A stretch of 64,000 bases of DNA from Mesorhizobium jarvisii (GTDB taxonomy: Bacteria; Pseudomonadota; Alphaproteobacteria; Rhizobiales; Rhizobiaceae). Shown here one piece after another: positions 1-8,547 of this stretch; position 1 is the stretch's first letter, and every line of letters begins with the position of its first letter. The notes below the pieces were generated by a model. The model saw nothing but the letters and a program-made list of their open reading frames with translations, ran no database searches and had not been told where the DNA came from. Location of the stretch: the NCBI RefSeq assembly GCF_003601985.1, contig NZ_QZXA01000003.1, positions 186,001 to 250,000 on the forward strand. Direction: 5' to 3'. Both the position numbers and the translations under genes were made by a program.

Positions 1-1
1 T

Positions 2-364
2 ACGCTCGCGCATATCGATTGGTCGCGGCAAGGCGTCACCTGGCCGAACTGGAGCATGTGGATGCAGGCGGCCGGCGTCGACGATTTCGACGACAGCCGC
101 ACGCTCGTCTTCGGTTCCTCGACCGATGCCACGCAGGCGGCACTCGACGGCAATGCCGTGGCGCTGGCCGACTTCGCCATGGTCGCCAATGATTTGTCGC
201 AGGGGCGTCTCGTGCGCCCCTTCGAGCTCGGCATCAAGGTCGCGCCGGAATTCGCCTATTTCCTGGTCTATCCGGAAACCGTGAAGGACGACGCCCGCAT
301 CGCAGCGTTTCGTGAGTGGCTGCTGGAGGAAGCGGCAAAGACGCACGGCACGGAGAAGGTGTAG
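2..364 (+). CDS. LysR-family transcriptional regulator, C-terminal part (5' truncated by window edge)
   Basis: The reading frame is open from base 2 and ends at the TAG at 362-364, so about 120 C-terminal residues are visible. They resemble the end of the effector-binding domain of GcvA/AmpR-like LysR regulators: a Trp-rich stretch (VTWPNWSMW), a hydrophobic 'GNAVALADFAMV' segment, then 'GRLVRPFEL' and the 'YFLVYPE' strand, ending in a helix with 'REWLLEEA'. The DNA-binding domain lies outside the window. Family members sense small metabolites as tetramers and usually control a divergent neighbour, which cannot be seen here. Family assignment rests on my recognition of the pattern. Confidence 0.8.
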   Translation, partial: TLAHIDWSRQGVTWPNWSMWMQAAGVDDFDDSRTLVFGSSTDATQAALDGNAVALADFAMVANDLSQGRLVRPFELGIKVAPEFAYFLVYPETVKDDARIAAFREWLLEEAAKTHGTEKV

Positions 365-388
365 GCGGCTGCCGGGCCTGTCTTTCGG

Positions 389-1132
389 TCACGACCGGGC
401 GTTGTAGCCGAAGATCATGCGTCGGAACTTCTTCAGGGTCCATTTCAGCTTTTTGTAGAAAAGCGGCTGCTTTTTGCCGGCGACGGAGGTGTGAAATGAG
501 CCGTTCTCGCTGCCCTGCTCGGCAATCGGCCGCTCGAACCAAAGCATCTCAACCCCGAGCCTCTCGTCCATCTGCTCAATCTGGTGGTCGATCGCCGTCG
601 ATATCTTGTTTTGCGCGATCCAGGCGCAGCGGGCCTCGGCAACCGGGCGGGTGATAAGGTAGGAATCGGCGCATCTTGCATGGAGAGCCGGATAAAGCTT
701 CTGGCCCTTCCGCAATTTCCAACTCGGCGTGTAGTAGTTGCTGCCATTGCCGAGATAGATGACGGCCTTGCGCGTTGAGCCGCCGAGTTCAGCCAGCCCC
801 TGCCGGAACTTGGCGACGAAGTCGCGGGCGAGGAAGACGTCGTCCTCGAAAACCAGGCAGTAGGGCTGGTCGGTCTCGAGGAAATCGCGCCAGATGCCGA
901 CATGTTTCAGCGCCAGCGAGACGGTCGCCAGGTGGGTAAGGGCGGGCGCGACCAGCTCGTTTCGGATTTCCGGCGTGATGTCTGCCTGGTCCCAGTCCGT
1001 GTAAAAATAGACCGGCACGCCGCGCCGCTCGAATTCGCGGACGATGTGGCGGCGCCGGTCGTCATAGCCTTGCTTGACGTGGCAGATCCGGGTGAACACC
1101 TGGTCGCGTGGAAATCCGGACTCGTCCGCCAT
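389..1132 (-). CDS. Glycosyltransferase family 25 (LPS-type) protein
   Basis: A 247-residue protein with the GT25 layout: a start resembling the family's 'INL..R..R' segment (residues 13-31, VFTRICHVKQGYDDRRRH) and the acidic motif EDDV at 96-99 inside 'CLVFEDDVFLARDF', expected to bind the nucleotide-sugar metal. GT25 enzymes add sugars to lipopolysaccharide or lipooligosaccharide at the cytoplasmic side of the inner membrane; the sugar cannot be told from sequence. No signal peptide or membrane span is seen. I chose ATG at 1132; an in-frame TTG lies six bases upstream and neither has a strong ribosome site. It ends 25 bases from the convergent LysR gene. Confidence 0.8.
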   Translation of the reverse strand: MADESGFPRDQVFTRICHVKQGYDDRRRHIVREFERRGVPVYFYTDWDQADITPEIRNELVAPALTHLATVSLALKHVGIWRDFLETDQPYCLVFEDDVFLARDFVAKFRQGLAELGGSTRKAVIYLGNGSNYYTPSWKLRKGQKLYPALHARCADSYLITRPVAEARCAWIAQNKISTAIDHQIEQMDERLGVEMLWFERPIAEQGSENGSFHTSVAGKKQPLFYKKLKWTLKKFRRMIFGYNARS

Positions 1133-1147
1133 CGACAATGCGCCGGC

Positions 1148-1564
1148 TTAGCTTGCCGCGGCGCCGAACCAGCCGATCACCGCGCCGACGATCAACAAGA
1201 CGCCCAGCCAGTGGCCACCGTCGATGAGGGTCAGGTCCCAGCCGAAATTCTCGTAGCGATGGTTGACCGACAGCGTCGTGGCGACGAAACCCAGCCAGAG
1301 CACGAAACCGAAGACAAGCCCGGCGAGCAATGTCGGTTCACCGCCGGTCATCGCCCCGACCACCAGCGCCATGATGTAGGCCATGACCAGTTCGGCGACG
1401 AAGCTGATGACGAAAGGCAGCGGCGATTTCTTCATCGTCGCCGGATCGAGCTTGGCGGCCTTCAGCCACGGCTTGCTCAACACCATGTACCAGGCGGCGC
1501 CGAACAGCCAGGCCAAGACGGCGGCGGCAATGACCGCCAGCCAGTTCACTGCTGAAAAATCCAT
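1148..1564 (-). CDS. DUF1761 family small membrane protein
   Basis: A 138-residue, very hydrophobic protein with about four membrane spans (roughly residues 5-26, 50-70, 76-96 and 115-135) and the DUF1761 features 'VNWLAV..A....W..GA.WY' at the N terminus and 'DGGHW' before the last span. The family has no established function. The ATG at 1564 is chosen over an upstream in-frame ATG at 1606 because a GGAGGGGG ribosome site (complement of 1571-1578) sits directly ahead of it. It lies just upstream of the GT25 gene on the same strand, 15 bases apart, so the two may be cotranscribed. Confidence 0.8.
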   Translation of the reverse strand: MDFSAVNWLAVIAAAVLAWLFGAAWYMVLSKPWLKAAKLDPATMKKSPLPFVISFVAELVMAYIMALVVGAMTGGEPTLLAGLVFGFVLWLGFVATTLSVNHRYENFGWDLTLIDGGHWLGVLLIVGAVIGWFGAAAS

Positions 1565-1633
1565 GAGCTTCCCCCTCCAGATGCAGGCCATGCGACATGC
1601 ATGCATTCTGTATCAGGCGCTTCGGCGATGGCG

Positions 1634-2290
1634 TCAAGCAAAGCGCCAGACGGTGGTGCGCTTGACTAGGGAATCCTCCAGCGCCCGCGTGACTTCCACC
1701 TCATAGACTGCAAGCGGCTCCAACCCCGATTTCGGCAGATACGACCGGCCGGGATCGCCGACGAAGATCTCGGCTCCGCGCGCCTTGAGTGTCGCAAACC
1801 ATGGCATCAGGCGGTCGGCGAAGGATTTGTCGTAGAAAACGTCACCGGCCAGCACCACGTCCCAGCCCGCATCGGTGCCGATGCAATCCGTGCCGAGGAA
1901 GCCGATCCCGACGCCATTGGCCTCGCCGTTGAGGCGGATCGCGGTGGCGCAGAACGGGTCGATGTCGGCGGCGATCACTTCGGCGGCGCCCGCCTTGGCG
2001 GCGGCGATGGCGACAAGGCCGGAGCCCGAGGCGAAGTCGAGCACGCGCTTGCCCCGCACCGTGTCGGGATTGTCCAGGACATAGCGGGCAAGGCCCTGGC
2101 CGCCTGCCCAGGCAAAGGCCCAGAAGGGCGGCGGCAGGCCGATCTCGACCAGTTCGTCCTCGGTCCGCTGCCACAGATCGTGCGCTTCACCGGCGAGGCG
2201 CAGCAGAATCTCCGGCACGTGCGGCGGCGCCATCAGCGCCGTGTTGTCGAGGATGAATTGCTTCGCGCCGTGCGGGGTGAGCGCCGTCAC
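1634..2290 (-). CDS. Class I SAM-dependent methyltransferase (ETFB-lysine/NNMT-like)
   Basis: A 218-residue methyltransferase. The S-adenosylmethionine site is DFASGSGLVAIAAA (residues 85-98), followed by the acidic strand end 'VIAADIDPF'. 'PPFWAFAWAGGQ' (53-64) is typical of the METTL20-like protein-lysine methyltransferases annotated in alphaproteobacteria as nicotinamide N-methyltransferase-like or ETF beta-subunit methyltransferases. The substrate is inferred only from family resemblance. The start is the GTG at 2290, which overlaps the stop of the upstream EVE gene (GTGA), indicating translational coupling. The longer in-frame extension upstream is antisense-like sequence inside the EVE gene and is not used. 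Confidence 0.8.
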   Translation of the reverse strand: MTALTPHGAKQFILDNTALMAPPHVPEILLRLAGEAHDLWQRTEDELVEIGLPPPFWAFAWAGGQGLARYVLDNPDTVRGKRVLDFASGSGLVAIAAAKAGAAEVIAADIDPFCATAIRLNGEANGVGIGFLGTDCIGTDAGWDVVLAGDVFYDKSFADRLMPWFATLKARGAEIFVGDPGRSYLPKSGLEPLAVYEVEVTRALEDSLVKRTTVWRFA

Positions 2291-2712
2291 GGAGCGGGCG
2301 TCAGGCCGCCCATGCGGCAGACTTCCTTCCATTCGGCCGGGGTCACCGGCTGCACGGAAAGCCGGCCGAGCCGCACCAGCGCCATTTCGGCAAGCTTCGG
2401 ATTGGCTTTTACCTGTTCCAGGGTCGGCGGGTTCGGCACATCGCGAACCGCGCGGATGTCCACGCATTCCCAGCGCGGATCATCCGAAGTGGTGTCGGGG
2501 TGGGCCAGCGCGCAGACTTCGGCGATGCCGACGATGTTGAGCCCCTCATTGGAATGGTAGAAGAAGCCGAGATCGCCGATCTGCATGGCCTTCATGTTGT
2601 TGCGGGCGGCGTAGTTGCGCACGCCGTCCCATTGCGTGCCTGCCTTGCCCTTGGCCTTCAACGCCTCGAAGGAGAAAACCGAGGGTTCGGATTTGAACAG
2701 CCAGTAGTTCAT
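2287..2712 (-). CDS. EVE domain-containing protein
   Basis: A 141-residue single-domain protein that starts 'MNYWLFKSEPSVFSFEAL' and contains 'WDGVRNYAARNNMKAMQIGDLGFFYHS', the signature of EVE (PUA-like) proteins such as thymocyte nuclear protein 1 homologues. EVE domains bind modified bases in nucleic acids; the target here is unknown. The length matches stand-alone bacterial EVE proteins. A GGAGGAG ribosome site precedes the ATG. It sits between the YciI gene and the methyltransferase on the same strand and overlaps the latter, forming part of the tsaD-gpsA-YciI-EVE-methyltransferase run that is common in Rhizobiales. Confidence 0.9.
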   Translation of the reverse strand: MNYWLFKSEPSVFSFEALKAKGKAGTQWDGVRNYAARNNMKAMQIGDLGFFYHSNEGLNIVGIAEVCALAHPDTTSDDPRWECVDIRAVRDVPNPPTLEQVKANPKLAEMALVRLGRLSVQPVTPAEWKEVCRMGGLTPAP

Positions 2713-2750
2713 GTTTCTCCTCCGTGCGATCCAGGTGCGGGCAACCGGAA

Positions 2751-3047
2751 TTAACTAGCCGCCGGCTTGTTGAACGTCCAGTTCCACTGGCGAATTTCGA
2801 CGCTTTCGAACAGAGCCGCCTTGGCATAGGGGTCGGCGGCCGACAAGGCCTGCGCCGCGGCCAGATCCGGCGCCTCGACGACCACGAGACTGCCGTTGGG
2901 CTTGCCGTCGGCATCGAGGAACGGACCGGCGAAGGCCAGTTTCTTGTCCGCATTCAGCCCTTCGAGAAAGGCGACATGCTCGGGCCGCGTGTCGAGGCGC
3001 ACCTGCAGGCTTCCGGGCTTATCCTTGCAAACAAAAGCAAACAGCAT
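2751..3047 (-). CDS. YciI family protein
   Basis: A 98-residue protein of the YciI/dimeric ferredoxin-like fold: 'MLFAFVCKDKPGSLQVRLDTRPEHVAFL' followed by 'FAGPFLDADGKPNGSLVVVEAPD' and 'ADPYAKAALFESVEIRQW', the pattern of the whole family. The conserved His/Asp pair seen in YciI proteins appears as H24 and the Asp of 'ADPY'. Biochemical roles are mostly unknown; a few relatives are dehalogenase- or DGPF-type enzymes. A GGAGAAAG ribosome site precedes the ATG. It lies between gpsA and the EVE gene. Confidence 0.88.
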   Translation of the reverse strand: MLFAFVCKDKPGSLQVRLDTRPEHVAFLEGLNADKKLAFAGPFLDADGKPNGSLVVVEAPDLAAAQALSAADPYAKAALFESVEIRQWNWTFNKPAAS

Positions 3048-3098
3048 GGTCTTTCTCCTGGTCGTTGAGATTGAAATTGGGGGGTTGAAGTTGGGGGA

Positions 3099-4130
3099 TC
3101 AATCGTTGGTTTCGGTCTTCAGCGGCCGGGTCATCAAGCCCGTCACGGCCTGGCGGATGGTGATGGCGCCGTCCAGTATGGCTGCCACGGCAGCGATGAT
3201 CGGCGCGTCGATGCCGCGCTCGGCGGCGATGCGGGCGGCGATCGCCGCCGTCGGCACGCCCTCGGCCAGCGCCAGTCCGGCAAGCGCCTTGCCTTGCCCG
3301 AGCGCCAGCCCGTAGGCGAAGTTGCGCGATTGGGCCGACGAACAGGTCAGCAACAGGTCGCCAAGGCCGGAAAGCCCCATCAAGGTCTCGGGCCTGGCGC
3401 CGAAGGCGGCACCGATGCGGCGCAGTTCGACGAAGCCGCGCGTCACCATGGCGGCCTGGGCGCTGGCGCCGAGCCCGGCGCCGGTGACGGCGCCCGCGGC
3501 AATGGCAAAGACATTCTTCAAGGCGCCGCCGATCTCGACGCCGATCAGGTCGTCGCTCGAATAGCAACGCAGGTTTTCGGCGGAAAAGCGGGCGGCAAGG
3601 TCGACCGCCAGCGCCTCGTCACGGGCGGCGACCACCACCGCCGTCGGCAGGCCGCGGGCGACATCGGTGGCGAAGCTCGGGCCCGACAGTGCGGCAACCG
3701 GATTTCGCGGCAGGATTTCCTCGACAATTGCCGACAGCAAGGCGCCGGTGTCGCGCTCGATGCCCTTGGCGCAGAGAACAAGCGGGATGCCACCCGGTAT
3801 ATGGTCCTTCGCGGCCGTCAGCGTCGCCCGCAGCGATTGCGCCGGCGTCACCGCCAGCACGCAATCGGCGCCCGAGAGCGCTGCCGCAATGTCCGATGTC
3901 GCCTCGATGCCGGGCGCAATGGCGATGCCGGGCAGATAGCGCGGATTCTGGCCTTGGCCGATCGCCGCCACGGTTTCCGGATCGCGCGCGAACAGCCGCA
4001 CCTTATGGCCGGCGCGCAGCATGGCCAGCGCCAGCGCCGTGCCCCAGGCGCCGCCGCCCAGCACGGCGACCTGCCAGCCGCCTTTACCGGGACGGGCCAT
4101 GCCCTGACTGTTCTCGCTTGGACCAGTCAT
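3099..4130 (-). CDS. gpsA: Glycerol-3-phosphate dehydrogenase [NAD(P)+]
   Basis: A 343-residue cytosolic enzyme that reduces dihydroxyacetone phosphate to sn-glycerol 3-phosphate for phospholipid synthesis. The N-terminal Rossmann motif [10 protein letters not shown] is at residues 25-34, 'FARDPETV' provides the cofactor-discriminating strand, and '[21 protein letters not shown]' and '[13 protein letters not shown]' (with the catalytic Lys) are classic GpsA blocks. Length fits the family. The ATG at 4130 overlaps the tsaD stop (ATGA), the usual tsaD-gpsA coupling in this order. About ten extra residues precede the Rossmann fold; the in-frame ATG at residue 11 is an alternative start. Confidence 0.95.
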   Translation of the reverse strand: MTGPSENSQGMARPGKGGWQVAVLGGGAWGTALALAMLRAGHKVRLFARDPETVAAIGQGQNPRYLPGIAIAPGIEATSDIAAALSGADCVLAVTPAQSLRATLTAAKDHIPGGIPLVLCAKGIERDTGALLSAIVEEILPRNPVAALSGPSFATDVARGLPTAVVVAARDEALAVDLAARFSAENLRCYSSDDLIGVEIGGALKNVFAIAAGAVTGAGLGASAQAAMVTRGFVELRRIGAAFGARPETLMGLSGLGDLLLTCSSAQSRNFAYGLALGQGKALAGLALAEGVPTAAIAARIAAERGIDAPIIAAVAAILDGAITIRQAVTGLMTRPLKTETND

Positions 4131-5215
4131 GCCTTGGCTCCGCGCCGGCCGGAACCGACCATCGGCGCCGAGATGCTGTCCAGCGGCCAGCGCGAGCGCG
4201 GCACGAAATCGAAGCCGTTCTCCTGCGCCATGCCTTCCCGCAGCCGTTCGATGCCGGCCCAGGCGATCATCGCGGCATTGTCGGTGCAAAGCTTGAGCGG
4301 TGGCGCGACGAAGGTGAAACCGGCCTCGGCGCACAACCGTTCCAGCGTTGCCTTGATGGTGCGGTTGGCGGCGACGCCGCCGGCAACCACCAGCGCAGGG
4401 TTTTTCGTGTCGGGAAATGTCTGGCTGAATCGCGCCAGCGCGCGCGAAACGCGGTCGGCCAGCGCATCGGCGACCGCTGCCTGGAACGAGGCGCAGATGT
4501 CGGCGACGTCCTGGTCGCTCAGCGGCTCGATCGCGGTCGCCGCCTGGCGCACGGCGGTCTTCAGGCCGGAGAAGGAGAAGTCGGGCTGCGCCGAACCCTT
4601 CATCGGCCGAGGGAAGGCAAAGCGCGAGGCGTCACCTGATAGAGCCGCCGTCTCGACGCTCGGTCCGCCTGGATAGGGCAGGCCGAGCATCTTGGCGGTC
4701 TTGTCGAAGGCTTCGCCGAGCGCGTCGTCGATGGTGGTGGCCCAGCGCTGATAGTCGCCGACACCGCGCACCGCCAGGATCTGCGTGTGACCGCCGGAGA
4801 CCAGCAGCAGCAAATAGGGAAATTCGAGCCCATCGGTCAGCCGCGCCGTCAACGCGTGGCCTTCGAGGTGGTTGACGGCGATCAGCGGCTTGCCTGCGGC
4901 GGCGGCGATCGCCTTGGCCGTCATCAGCCCGACGATCAGGCCGCCGACTAGGCCGGGGCCGGCGGTGGCGGCGATGGCATCGATATCGGCAAGGGTTGTG
5001 CCCGAATCGGCCAGCGCCGCCTCGATGATGCCGTCCAGCGCCTCGACATGGGCGCGGGCGGCGATCTCGGGCACGACACCGCCGAAGGCGGCATGTTCCT
5101 CGATCTGCGAAAGCACGACGTTGGACAGGATTTGCGGCGCGGCATCGCCTTCCAGCGCCACGACGCTGGCGGCGGTCTCGTCACAACTCGTCTCAATGCC
5201 CAGAACGCGGATCAA
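4127..5215 (-). CDS. tsaD: tRNA N6-adenosine threonylcarbamoyltransferase
   Basis: A 362-residue TsaD/Kae1 protein that transfers the threonylcarbamoyl group to A37 of tRNAs reading ANN codons, with TsaB and TsaE as partners (not in this window). It begins '[16 protein letters not shown]' and has the metal-binding HLEGH at 116-120 (usually HMEGH or HLEGH), '[14 protein letters not shown]', '[22 protein letters not shown]' and a C-terminal '[11 protein letters not shown]' block. The only plausible start is TTG at 5215; there is no ATG before the conserved N terminus. It heads the minus-strand run and is divergent from hemC across about 100 bases. Confidence 0.97.
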   Translation of the reverse strand: MIRVLGIETSCDETAASVVALEGDAAPQILSNVVLSQIEEHAAFGGVVPEIAARAHVEALDGIIEAALADSGTTLADIDAIAATAGPGLVGGLIVGLMTAKAIAAAAGKPLIAVNHLEGHALTARLTDGLEFPYLLLLVSGGHTQILAVRGVGDYQRWATTIDDALGEAFDKTAKMLGLPYPGGPSVETAALSGDASRFAFPRPMKGSAQPDFSFSGLKTAVRQAATAIEPLSDQDVADICASFQAAVADALADRVSRALARFSQTFPDTKNPALVVAGGVAANRTIKATLERLCAEAGFTFVAPPLKLCTDNAAMIAWAGIERLREGMAQENGFDFVPRSRWPLDSISAPMVGSGRRGAKA

Positions 5216-5314
5216 TTCGTCGCTATCCCAAGAGATTGTGTAGCCAGGCGTTCCCCTTTAGGGAGAATGCCGGAAACGCAAAGCCAGCCGGGGGGTTATC
5301 ACGGACCGCGCGCC

Positions 5315-6241
5315 ATGCAAACAATCTTGAAAATCGGAACACGCGGCAGCCCGCTGGCGCTGGCACAGGCGCATGAAACACAGGCGCGGCTGATGGCCGC
5401 GCATGGCCTGCCGGCGGAAGCCTTCGAGGTCGCCGTCATCTCGACCAGCGGCGACCGCATCCAGGACCGGCCGCTGTCGGAAGCCGGCGGCAAGGGCCTG
5501 TTTACCAAGGAAATCGAGGAAGCGCTGCTTGCCGGCGCGATCGACATCGCCGTTCATTCGTCGAAGGACATGCCGACGCGATTGCCGGACGGTCTGGAAC
5601 TCAGCGCATTCCTGCCGCGCGAGGATGCGCGCGATGCCTTTGTCGGCAAGGCGGCAAAGGCCATCGCCGAGCTGCCGCGCGGCGCCAAGGTCGGCTCGTC
5701 GTCGCTCAGGCGGCAGGCGCTGATCCGCCGCATGCGGCCGGATCTCGACGTGGTGATGTTCCGCGGCAATGTGCAGACGCGGCTGCGCAAGCTCGACGAA
5801 GGCGTCGCCGCCGGCACCATCCTCGCCTATGCCGGGCTGAAGCGGCTCGGTCTTGAGCATGTCGCCACCGATTTGATGCCGCTCGACATTTTTCCGCCCG
5901 CACCCGGGCAGGGTGCGATCGGCATAGAGAGCCGTATCGGCGACCGCGACGTCGAAAAGATGCTGACGGGGATCCATGATGTTCGGACGGGGCAGGCGCT
6001 GGCCTGCGAGCGCGCCTTCCTGGCGGCGCTCGACGGCTCCTGCCGCACCCCGATCGCCGGCCATGCGACGATCGAGGCCGGAACTCTCTCTTTCGCCGGC
6101 CTGATCATCTCACCCGACGGCACGGAGTCGCACACGGTCGAATTGCAGGGACCGGCACAGGATGCCGCCCGCATCGGCGATGAGGCCGCCCGGACGGTGC
6201 GGGCCAGGGCCGGCGAAAAGTTCTTCGACGGCTGGCTCTGA
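5315..6241 (+). CDS. hemC: Hydroxymethylbilane synthase (porphobilinogen deaminase)
   Basis: A 308-residue enzyme that polymerises four porphobilinogens into hydroxymethylbilane in haem synthesis. '[15 protein letters not shown]' is at the N terminus, '[14 protein letters not shown]' carries the catalytic Asp, '[19 protein letters not shown]' binds substrate, and Cys243 in '[13 protein letters not shown]' is the expected attachment point of the dipyrromethane cofactor. The ATG at 5315 matches the family N terminus; the frame is open further upstream but lies in the divergent promoter region. hemD follows after two bases. Confidence 0.97.
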   Translation: MQTILKIGTRGSPLALAQAHETQARLMAAHGLPAEAFEVAVISTSGDRIQDRPLSEAGGKGLFTKEIEEALLAGAIDIAVHSSKDMPTRLPDGLELSAFLPREDARDAFVGKAAKAIAELPRGAKVGSSSLRRQALIRRMRPDLDVVMFRGNVQTRLRKLDEGVAAGTILAYAGLKRLGLEHVATDLMPLDIFPPAPGQGAIGIESRIGDRDVEKMLTGIHDVRTGQALACERAFLAALDGSCRTPIAGHATIEAGTLSFAGLIISPDGTESHTVELQGPAQDAARIGDEAARTVRARAGEKFFDGWL

Positions 6242-6243
6242 CG

Positions 6244-6954
6244 ATGCTTCGCGTCCTGGTGACCAGACCGGAACCGGGCGCCTCGCGCACGGCGCGGCGG
6301 CTTCAGGAGAGGGGCTTTCAACCGGTCGTTCTGCCTTTGACCGAAACGGTGGCTTTGCCTGCCGATGCGGGGTTCGTCACTGGTGATGCCGTTGCCGTTA
6401 CCAGCGCCAATGCCGTGCGCCATACCGCAAACGAGGTCATCGCGGCGCTTGCTGCTCTTCCTTGCCATGCCGTGGGCGCCAGGACCGCCGAAGCGGCGCG
6501 CAAGATGGGGTTCTCATCCGTCATTGAAGGCTCGGGCGATGCCGAGGCGCTGGCCGACGCCATCGCGGCGGCGTTGCCCGGCAAGGCAATCACCTATCTC
6601 TGCGGGCGCGTGCGGTTTCCGATGTTCGAACAACGGCTGGAAGCGGCTGGAGTCCGGGTTCGCGCCGTGGAGACGTATGACACGCTCCCGGTGCCATATT
6701 CCGACGAGACCATCCTCGCGCTGCTTTCCGGCCAGTCGGTCGATGCGGTGCTGCTCTACTCGGCCAAGGCGGCCGTCGCGATGCAGGCTTTGAGCAAACG
6801 GCCTGCCTTGCAAGAGGCCTTTGAAAAGATACAGGCTTTCGCTCTTTCCGCCCGCATAGCCGCTGCCTTCGGCGACGGCGCCGGCAAAACAATCCGCATC
6901 GCCGCGCGACCCGACGAGGAGGCGCTGCTGGCGCTTTTGCGGGTGCTGCCCTGA
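6244..6954 (+). CDS. hemD: Uroporphyrinogen-III synthase
   Basis: A 236-residue protein with the weakly conserved HemD pattern: 'VLVTRPEPGASRTARRLQERGFQPVVLPLTE', a central 'VGARTAEAARKMGF', 'YLCGRVRFPMFEQRLEAAGVRVRAVETYDT' and a C-terminal 'ALSARIAAAF'. It closes hydroxymethylbilane to uroporphyrinogen III with inversion of ring D. It starts two bases after hemC, so the two are an operon. Sequence identity in this family is low; the neighbourhood makes the call strong. Confidence 0.93.
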   Translation: MLRVLVTRPEPGASRTARRLQERGFQPVVLPLTETVALPADAGFVTGDAVAVTSANAVRHTANEVIAALAALPCHAVGARTAEAARKMGFSSVIEGSGDAEALADAIAAALPGKAITYLCGRVRFPMFEQRLEAAGVRVRAVETYDTLPVPYSDETILALLSGQSVDAVLLYSAKAAVAMQALSKRPALQEAFEKIQAFALSARIAAAFGDGAGKTIRIAARPDEEALLALLRVLP

Positions 6955-7064
6955 GCCGCGTCATCACACCGCCCCTTTTCACCGCTTGGTGATGTGCTAG
7001 ACCCTTTCTGAACCATCACGCGCCGGCAGGCGTTGAGACGAAGCGAATTTTGCGGAGCCCAGGC

Positions 7065-8537
7065 ATGGTCAAGACGCCGAAGATGCGACACTCGAAAAGC
7101 CGCCGCGAGCCGGTGACCATCGATCTCGAGCCCGGTGCCGTTTCCCGCGTCGTCGATGAGGATGCCGTCAGGGCAGCGGCCAAGACAGACGAGGCCAAGG
7201 CTGAGGAAGCCGCTGATGCCTCGCAGCCGGAGGCTCCCGAAGAGCCGGTGCATGCCGACCAGACCGATCTCGAACCCTGGGAGCATGCCGATGGCGTGGG
7301 GCAGGTCGGGACCGAGCCGTCCGCGGAGGCCAAGGCCGTTGAGCCGGAGATGCCCTATCCCGGCTCGGATGCGCCAGCCCATCGCACTGCCGCCTCCGAC
7401 TATAATTTCGAGGATGCGTCGGCCAAGCGTAGCGATGACAGCAAGGCAAAAACCCAGACGCGGGACGAAAAGATGGCGCCGATACCGGCCGCGGCAAAGC
7501 GTGGCGGCCTGAACGGCATCGCTGCCGGCATCATCGGTGGCGTCATCGCGCTCGCCGGCGCCGGCGGCTTGCAATTTGCCGGCCTGCTTGGCGCGCCGGG
7601 TTCCGGCGCCGGCGTCTCGCTCGACGGCGTCAATGGCGAGATCGCTTCGCTGAAAACCGAAATTGCCGGGCTGAAGGACGGCGGCGGCAATAATGACGCA
7701 GCGGCCAAAGTGGTTGGACTTTCCTCGGGGCTGGAGCAGGTAAAGGCCGATGTCGCGGCGCTGAAATCGGCGGTCGAACAGGGCGGTGCTGGCGACAATG
7801 CCGGGCTTGCGGCGCTCGGCGACAAGGTCAAGCAGATCGAAACCGCGGTCGCCGCCCTCGGCAAGGCCGGCAGCGCGGCGCCGGTCGATCTCGGCCCGCT
7901 CAACGAAAAACTGGCGAGCCTCGACGCGCTGGTGAAATCGACGGGCGAAGCTGCGAAGGCCCAGGACAGCCGGCTCGCCGCGCTGGAACAGTCGGTGTCG
8001 CAGCTTTCCGGCAAGGTCGAGGCGGCGGCAGGACAGCCGAAGATCGCGCTCGCCATTGCCGCGTCGGCTTTGAAGTCGGCGCTCGAACGCGGTGCGCCGT
8101 TCTCGGCTGAACTCGATACGCTGGCGGCGATTTCGCCCAACGCGCCTGAGCTCGCGACCCTACGGCCCTATGCCGAAAAGGGCGTGCCCACCCGCACCGA
8201 GATCGCCTCGCAAATGGATGCCGCAGCCAATGCCATGGTCGCCGCCGCCACGCCGGTCGACCAGAATGCCGGCTTCCTGCAGAACCTGATGTCGAGTGCC
8301 GAATCGCTGGTCAAGGTCCGGCCGATCGGCGCCGTCGAGGGGCCTGGCGCGCCGGAAACCGTTGCGCGCATGGAGGTGGCCGTCACACAGGGCGACTATG
8401 CCAAGGCGCTCGGCGAATACAATTCGCTGCCTGAGGCCGTGAAGGCCGCCGGTGCCGACTTTGCCGGCAAACTGAAGGCGCGCATCGAGGTCGAAACCCA
8501 GGTCGACGCGCTGGTCTCCGGCGCGATGAAGGCATGA
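7065..8537 (+). CDS. COG4223 mitofilin-like membrane protein
   Basis: A 490-residue protein with three regions. Residues 1-140 are acidic and Pro/Ala/Glu-rich; one membrane span follows at about 147-168 (GLNGIAAGIIGGVIALAGAGGLQFAGLLG region); residues 185-325 have the Ala/Leu/Lys-rich repeat of a periplasmic coiled coil; a C-terminal helical domain ends at 490. This is the alphaproteobacterial COG4223/mitofilin-like protein found next to hemC-hemD-hemY, which has been linked to intracytoplasmic membrane or cristae-like organisation. The ATG at 7065, with GGAG eight bases ahead, is preferred over the TTG at 7050. It precedes hemY by ten bases. Confidence 0.85.
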   Translation: MVKTPKMRHSKSRREPVTIDLEPGAVSRVVDEDAVRAAAKTDEAKAEEAADASQPEAPEEPVHADQTDLEPWEHADGVGQVGTEPSAEAKAVEPEMPYPGSDAPAHRTAASDYNFEDASAKRSDDSKAKTQTRDEKMAPIPAAAKRGGLNGIAAGIIGGVIALAGAGGLQFAGLLGAPGSGAGVSLDGVNGEIASLKTEIAGLKDGGGNNDAAAKVVGLSSGLEQVKADVAALKSAVEQGGAGDNAGLAALGDKVKQIETAVAALGKAGSAAPVDLGPLNEKLASLDALVKSTGEAAKAQDSRLAALEQSVSQLSGKVEAAAGQPKIALAIAASALKSALERGAPFSAELDTLAAISPNAPELATLRPYAEKGVPTRTEIASQMDAAANAMVAAATPVDQNAGFLQNLMSSAESLVKVRPIGAVEGPGAPETVARMEVAVTQGDYAKALGEYNSLPEAVKAAGADFAGKLKARIEVETQVDALVSGAMKA

Positions 8538-8547
8538 GGGCAAAACG